A stretch of 42,412 nucleotides of DNA from Ruminococcus sp. (GTDB lineage Bacteria; Bacillota; Clostridia; Oscillospirales; Ruminococcaceae): the NCBI GenBank assembly GCA_017519415.1, contig JAFWSI010000064.1:1-42412 (forward strand), written 5' to 3'. The position numbers and the translations under genes are program-made. Positions 40,283-42,412 of this stretch are shown in pieces. The notes below the pieces were generated by a model. The model had not been told where the DNA came from and made no database searches. It worked only from the letters and a program-made list of their open reading frames with translations. The stretch's first letter is position 1, and each line of letters starts with the position of its first letter.

Positions 40283-42268
40283 ATGATATTCTATGTTGAT
40301 GCAAACGCAGGCAGAGGCGGCAACGGCTCCAAAGAGATGCCCTTCAAGCGTATCGGCGAGGCGGCTGCTGCAGCGAGAGCCGGTGATGAAGTCCTGGTTA
40401 TGCCCGGAGTTTACCGGGAGTATGTTGACCCCCGCTTCGGGGGCAGCAAGGACGCCAGGATCGTTTACCGGAGCGCCGAGCCCCTCGGTGCCGAGATCAC
40501 GGGAGCCGAGCTGCTGACAGGCTGGGAGCCCTATGAGGGCACCGTCTGGACCGCAAGCGTGGACAGCAGCATCTTCGGGGATTACGACCCATATACCACC
40601 TTCGTTTACGGCGATTGGTACTTTGCCGGCAAGAGCAAGCACACCGGTGCCGTGTACCTCAACGACCGGGCTCTCTACGAGGCTTCAAGCATTGAGGAAT
40701 GTGTGAAAGGCGAGAGATCGGTCTACTCATGGGAGCCGGAGAACTCGGTATATAAATGGTATGCCGAAAAACAGGGCAGCAGGACGGTTTTCTACTGCAA
40801 TTTCCAGGATAAGGATCCCAACAGGGAAAAGGTGGAGATAAACGTCCGCAGAAGATGCTTTATGCCCTCTCATAAAGGCGTGGGGTATATAACCGTCAGC
40901 GGGTTCAGGATCAGCAAGGCTGCTACCACCTGGGCGCCTCCCGCTGCCTATCAGGACGGAATGATCGGCCCCCACTGGTCAAAGGGCTGGATCATCGAGG
41001 ACTGCGATATCAGCAACAGCAAGTGCGCGGGGATCAGCGTCGGGAAATACTATGACCCCGACAACGACCACTACTTCACAAACAAGCACGTCAAGAACGC
41101 CACCCAGATGGAGCGCGACGCCGTCTGCCGCGGACAGTACCACGGCTGGCTCAAAGAAAAGGTGGGCAGCCATATCATCAGGCGCAACAACATCCACCAC
41201 TGTGAGCAGGGCGGCATCATCGGCAGAATGGGCGGCGTGTTCTCGGTCATCGAGGATAACCACATCCACCACATCAACAATATGATGGAGCTGGGCGGCG
41301 CCGAGATCGCAGGCATCAAGATGCACGCTGCTATCGACGTAACAATGCGCCGCAACCACATCCACCACTGCACTATGGGCATCTGGTGCGACTGGGAGGC
41401 TCAGGGCACCCGCCTCTCCCAAAACCTTCTCCACGACAATCAGCGCCCCGGCTTTGCCAAGCCTCTGCCCGGCGGTATGATGAGCCAGGATATATTCGTT
41501 GAGGTCAGCCACGGCCCCACCATCATTGACAATAACATCCTGCTCTCCGAGGCCTCACTGCGTATGCCCTCAGAGGGCATCGCCGTGGTGCATAACCTGA
41601 TATGCGGCGCTTTCACCTCTATCGACGCCGGATGCGACAATGTGGTGGAGGGCAGGCTCCGTCAGCGCTACACTCCTTACCATATGCCCCACCGCACCGA
41701 GGTCATGGGCTTTATGACTATCCTCCACGGTGACGACAGGATCTATAACAACATCTTTGTCCAGAGGCAGAGCCAAGAGGGTCACGACGACCGGGACAAC
41801 CATGAGGTCGGCACCCGGGTCTTCGATGCCTTCCCCACCTACGACGAGTGGATCGTCAATTTCGATATGGACTCCGACACTCCCGATATGGGCAAGCTGG
41901 ACAAGTTCCACCACCGCTATCTTCCGGTATGGTGCGCAGGCAACGTTTATCTGAACGGAGCTAAGTCCTGGAAGAACGAGACCGCGAACCTCGTTGACGA
42001 CGGCGCTGTATCCGTTGAGCTGGAGGATATGGACGGCCAGCCTGTACTGAAGACAGATATCTACGGCAAGCTCTCCGGCTTCACTGCCGGGCTTATTCAG
42101 ACCGGAATGCTGGGGGCGGCTTTTGAGCCGGAGCAGAGATTTGAAGCCCCCGACGGCCGAGATATCGTCTTTGACCAGGATTACCGCGGCGACCATCGGG
42201 GCACAGTGATCCTCCCCGGACCCTTTGCCGCCCCCTCGGACACCTTCGACGGGCTGTTTGCTCTGTAA
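40283..42268 (+). CDS. GH120 beta-xylosidase (right-handed beta-helix)
   Basis: A 661-residue protein that resembles the Thermoanaerobacterium GH120 xylosidase XylC over its length: FYVDANAGRGGNGSKEMPFK, PGVYREYVDP, GPHWSKGWIIEDCDI, KMHAAIDV, IWCDWEAQGTRLSQN and VEVSHGP. The nucleophile D370 and acid/base E407 correspond to D382 and E405 of XylC as I recall them. Between them lies an extra stretch of about 14 residues (QRPGFAKPLPGGMMSQ region) not in XylC. The beta-helix coils carry HIHH repeats. There is no signal peptide, so it is probably cytoplasmic and cleaves xylo-oligosaccharides. A MITE starts 6 bases after the stop. Confidence 0.85.
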   Translation: MIFYVDANAGRGGNGSKEMPFKRIGEAAAAARAGDEVLVMPGVYREYVDPRFGGSKDARIVYRSAEPLGAEITGAELLTGWEPYEGTVWTASVDSSIFGDYDPYTTFVYGDWYFAGKSKHTGAVYLNDRALYEASSIEECVKGERSVYSWEPENSVYKWYAEKQGSRTVFYCNFQDKDPNREKVEINVRRRCFMPSHKGVGYITVSGFRISKAATTWAPPAAYQDGMIGPHWSKGWIIEDCDISNSKCAGISVGKYYDPDNDHYFTNKHVKNATQMERDAVCRGQYHGWLKEKVGSHIIRRNNIHHCEQGGIIGRMGGVFSVIEDNHIHHINNMMELGGAEIAGIKMHAAIDVTMRRNHIHHCTMGIWCDWEAQGTRLSQNLLHDNQRPGFAKPLPGGMMSQDIFVEVSHGPTIIDNNILLSEASLRMPSEGIAVVHNLICGAFTSIDAGCDNVVEGRLRQRYTPYHMPHRTEVMGFMTILHGDDRIYNNIFVQRQSQEGHDDRDNHEVGTRVFDAFPTYDEWIVNFDMDSDTPDMGKLDKFHHRYLPVWCAGNVYLNGAKSWKNETANLVDDGAVSVELEDMDGQPVLKTDIYGKLSGFTAGLIQTGMLGAAFEPEQRFEAPDGRDIVFDQDYRGDHRGTVILPGPFAAPSDTFDGLFAL

Positions 42269-42273
42269 TAACA

Positions 42274-42412
42274 TTAAGGCAACACCGCACGACCCGCGGC
42301 TAACGCCTCTGCACATCATCTGCTTGCCAGCTTTCCGTCATATTACCCAAATTCTCCTTGACTTGCGTCAGCAAGCCTGCGTCGAATTTAGGCAATCTGA
42401 CGAAAATCTGGA
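42274..42412 (+). repeat. MITE-like repeat, copy d, cut by the right edge
   Basis: Left terminal repeat AAGGCAACACCGCACGACC and about 120 further bases match copy a closely, including CATATTACCCAAATTCTCCT. The right end is outside the window. It is in the same orientation as copies a and b. Confidence 0.8.

Overview
The window looks like a chromosomal segment of a gut or rumen Ruminococcus-like member of the Oscillospiraceae (Clostridia). The signs are an NPxTG sorting signal of the ruminococcal type, an ECF sigma factor joined to a membrane domain, a feoA-feoA-feoB operon with a FeoB-associated Cys-rich peptide, a GH120 xylosidase beside a GH2 galactosidase, and SigA-type promoters that very often have exactly 17-bp spacers. 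Taxonomy is inferred from gene content only.

Layout. 1-3.5 kb (minus strand): an ArsR regulator, a C_GCAxxG_C_C protein and a YraQ/ArsP-type permease that runs off the left edge; a small SH3-like protein; and a DD-type cation/proton antiporter behind what reads as a fluoride riboswitch. 3.5-12.4 kb: a plastic region full of broken genes. It holds a WYL protein fused to HTH-protein debris, an Rpn-nuclease remnant, an excisionase, a tyrosine integrase with a nonsense and a frameshift mutation, and the 3' halves of a tRNA-Ser and a tRNA-Met that face each other across the integrase. It continues with fragments of VOC, epimerase and isochorismatase genes, a TetR gene with a very regular operator, a cell-wall anchor fragment, and a frameshifted dCache-HAMP-GGDEF gene that ends against a scrap of nrdD. 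12.4-13.5 kb: a second copy of the ArsR/C_GCAxxG/permease cassette, its permease truncated.

13.6-16.6 kb: a DUF134-NifX-like fusion with a metallo-beta-lactamase protein (minus), divergent from a two-gene chromate transporter (plus). 16.6-18 kb: a decayed membrane metallophosphoesterase. 18-21.7 kb: the iron(II) uptake operon (minus) with several DtxR/IdeR-like boxes; its FeoB carries a large acidic insertion. 21.8-25.9 kb: a papain-like protease fragment cut by an insertion-sequence end, an ECF sigma factor fused to a membrane and extracellular domain, and a lipoprotein papain-like protease.

26-35.1 kb is ordinary genome: a flippase, an operon of TIM-barrel, YqeG and VanW genes, and a long minus-strand run of YciI, ABC permease, ABC ATPase, SfsA, a hypothetical, a nucleoside phosphorylase and an MFS transporter. 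35.2-42.4 kb is a sugar-use region: a GH2 beta-galactosidase, a PfkB sugar kinase and a GH120 beta-xylosidase, interspersed with copies of a roughly 175-200 bp MITE-like repeat with ~19-bp terminal inverted repeats.

The points most worth following are: (i) in-frame internal Shine-Dalgarno plus ATG signals exactly at the domain boundary of two fusion proteins (sigma/membrane domain and DUF134/NifX); (ii) the fluoride aptamer with an extra hairpin controlling an antiporter; (iii) the duplicated ArsR/C_GCAxxG/permease cassette; (iv) the MITE family and the end of its possible parent IS; (v) the acidic FeoB insertion.
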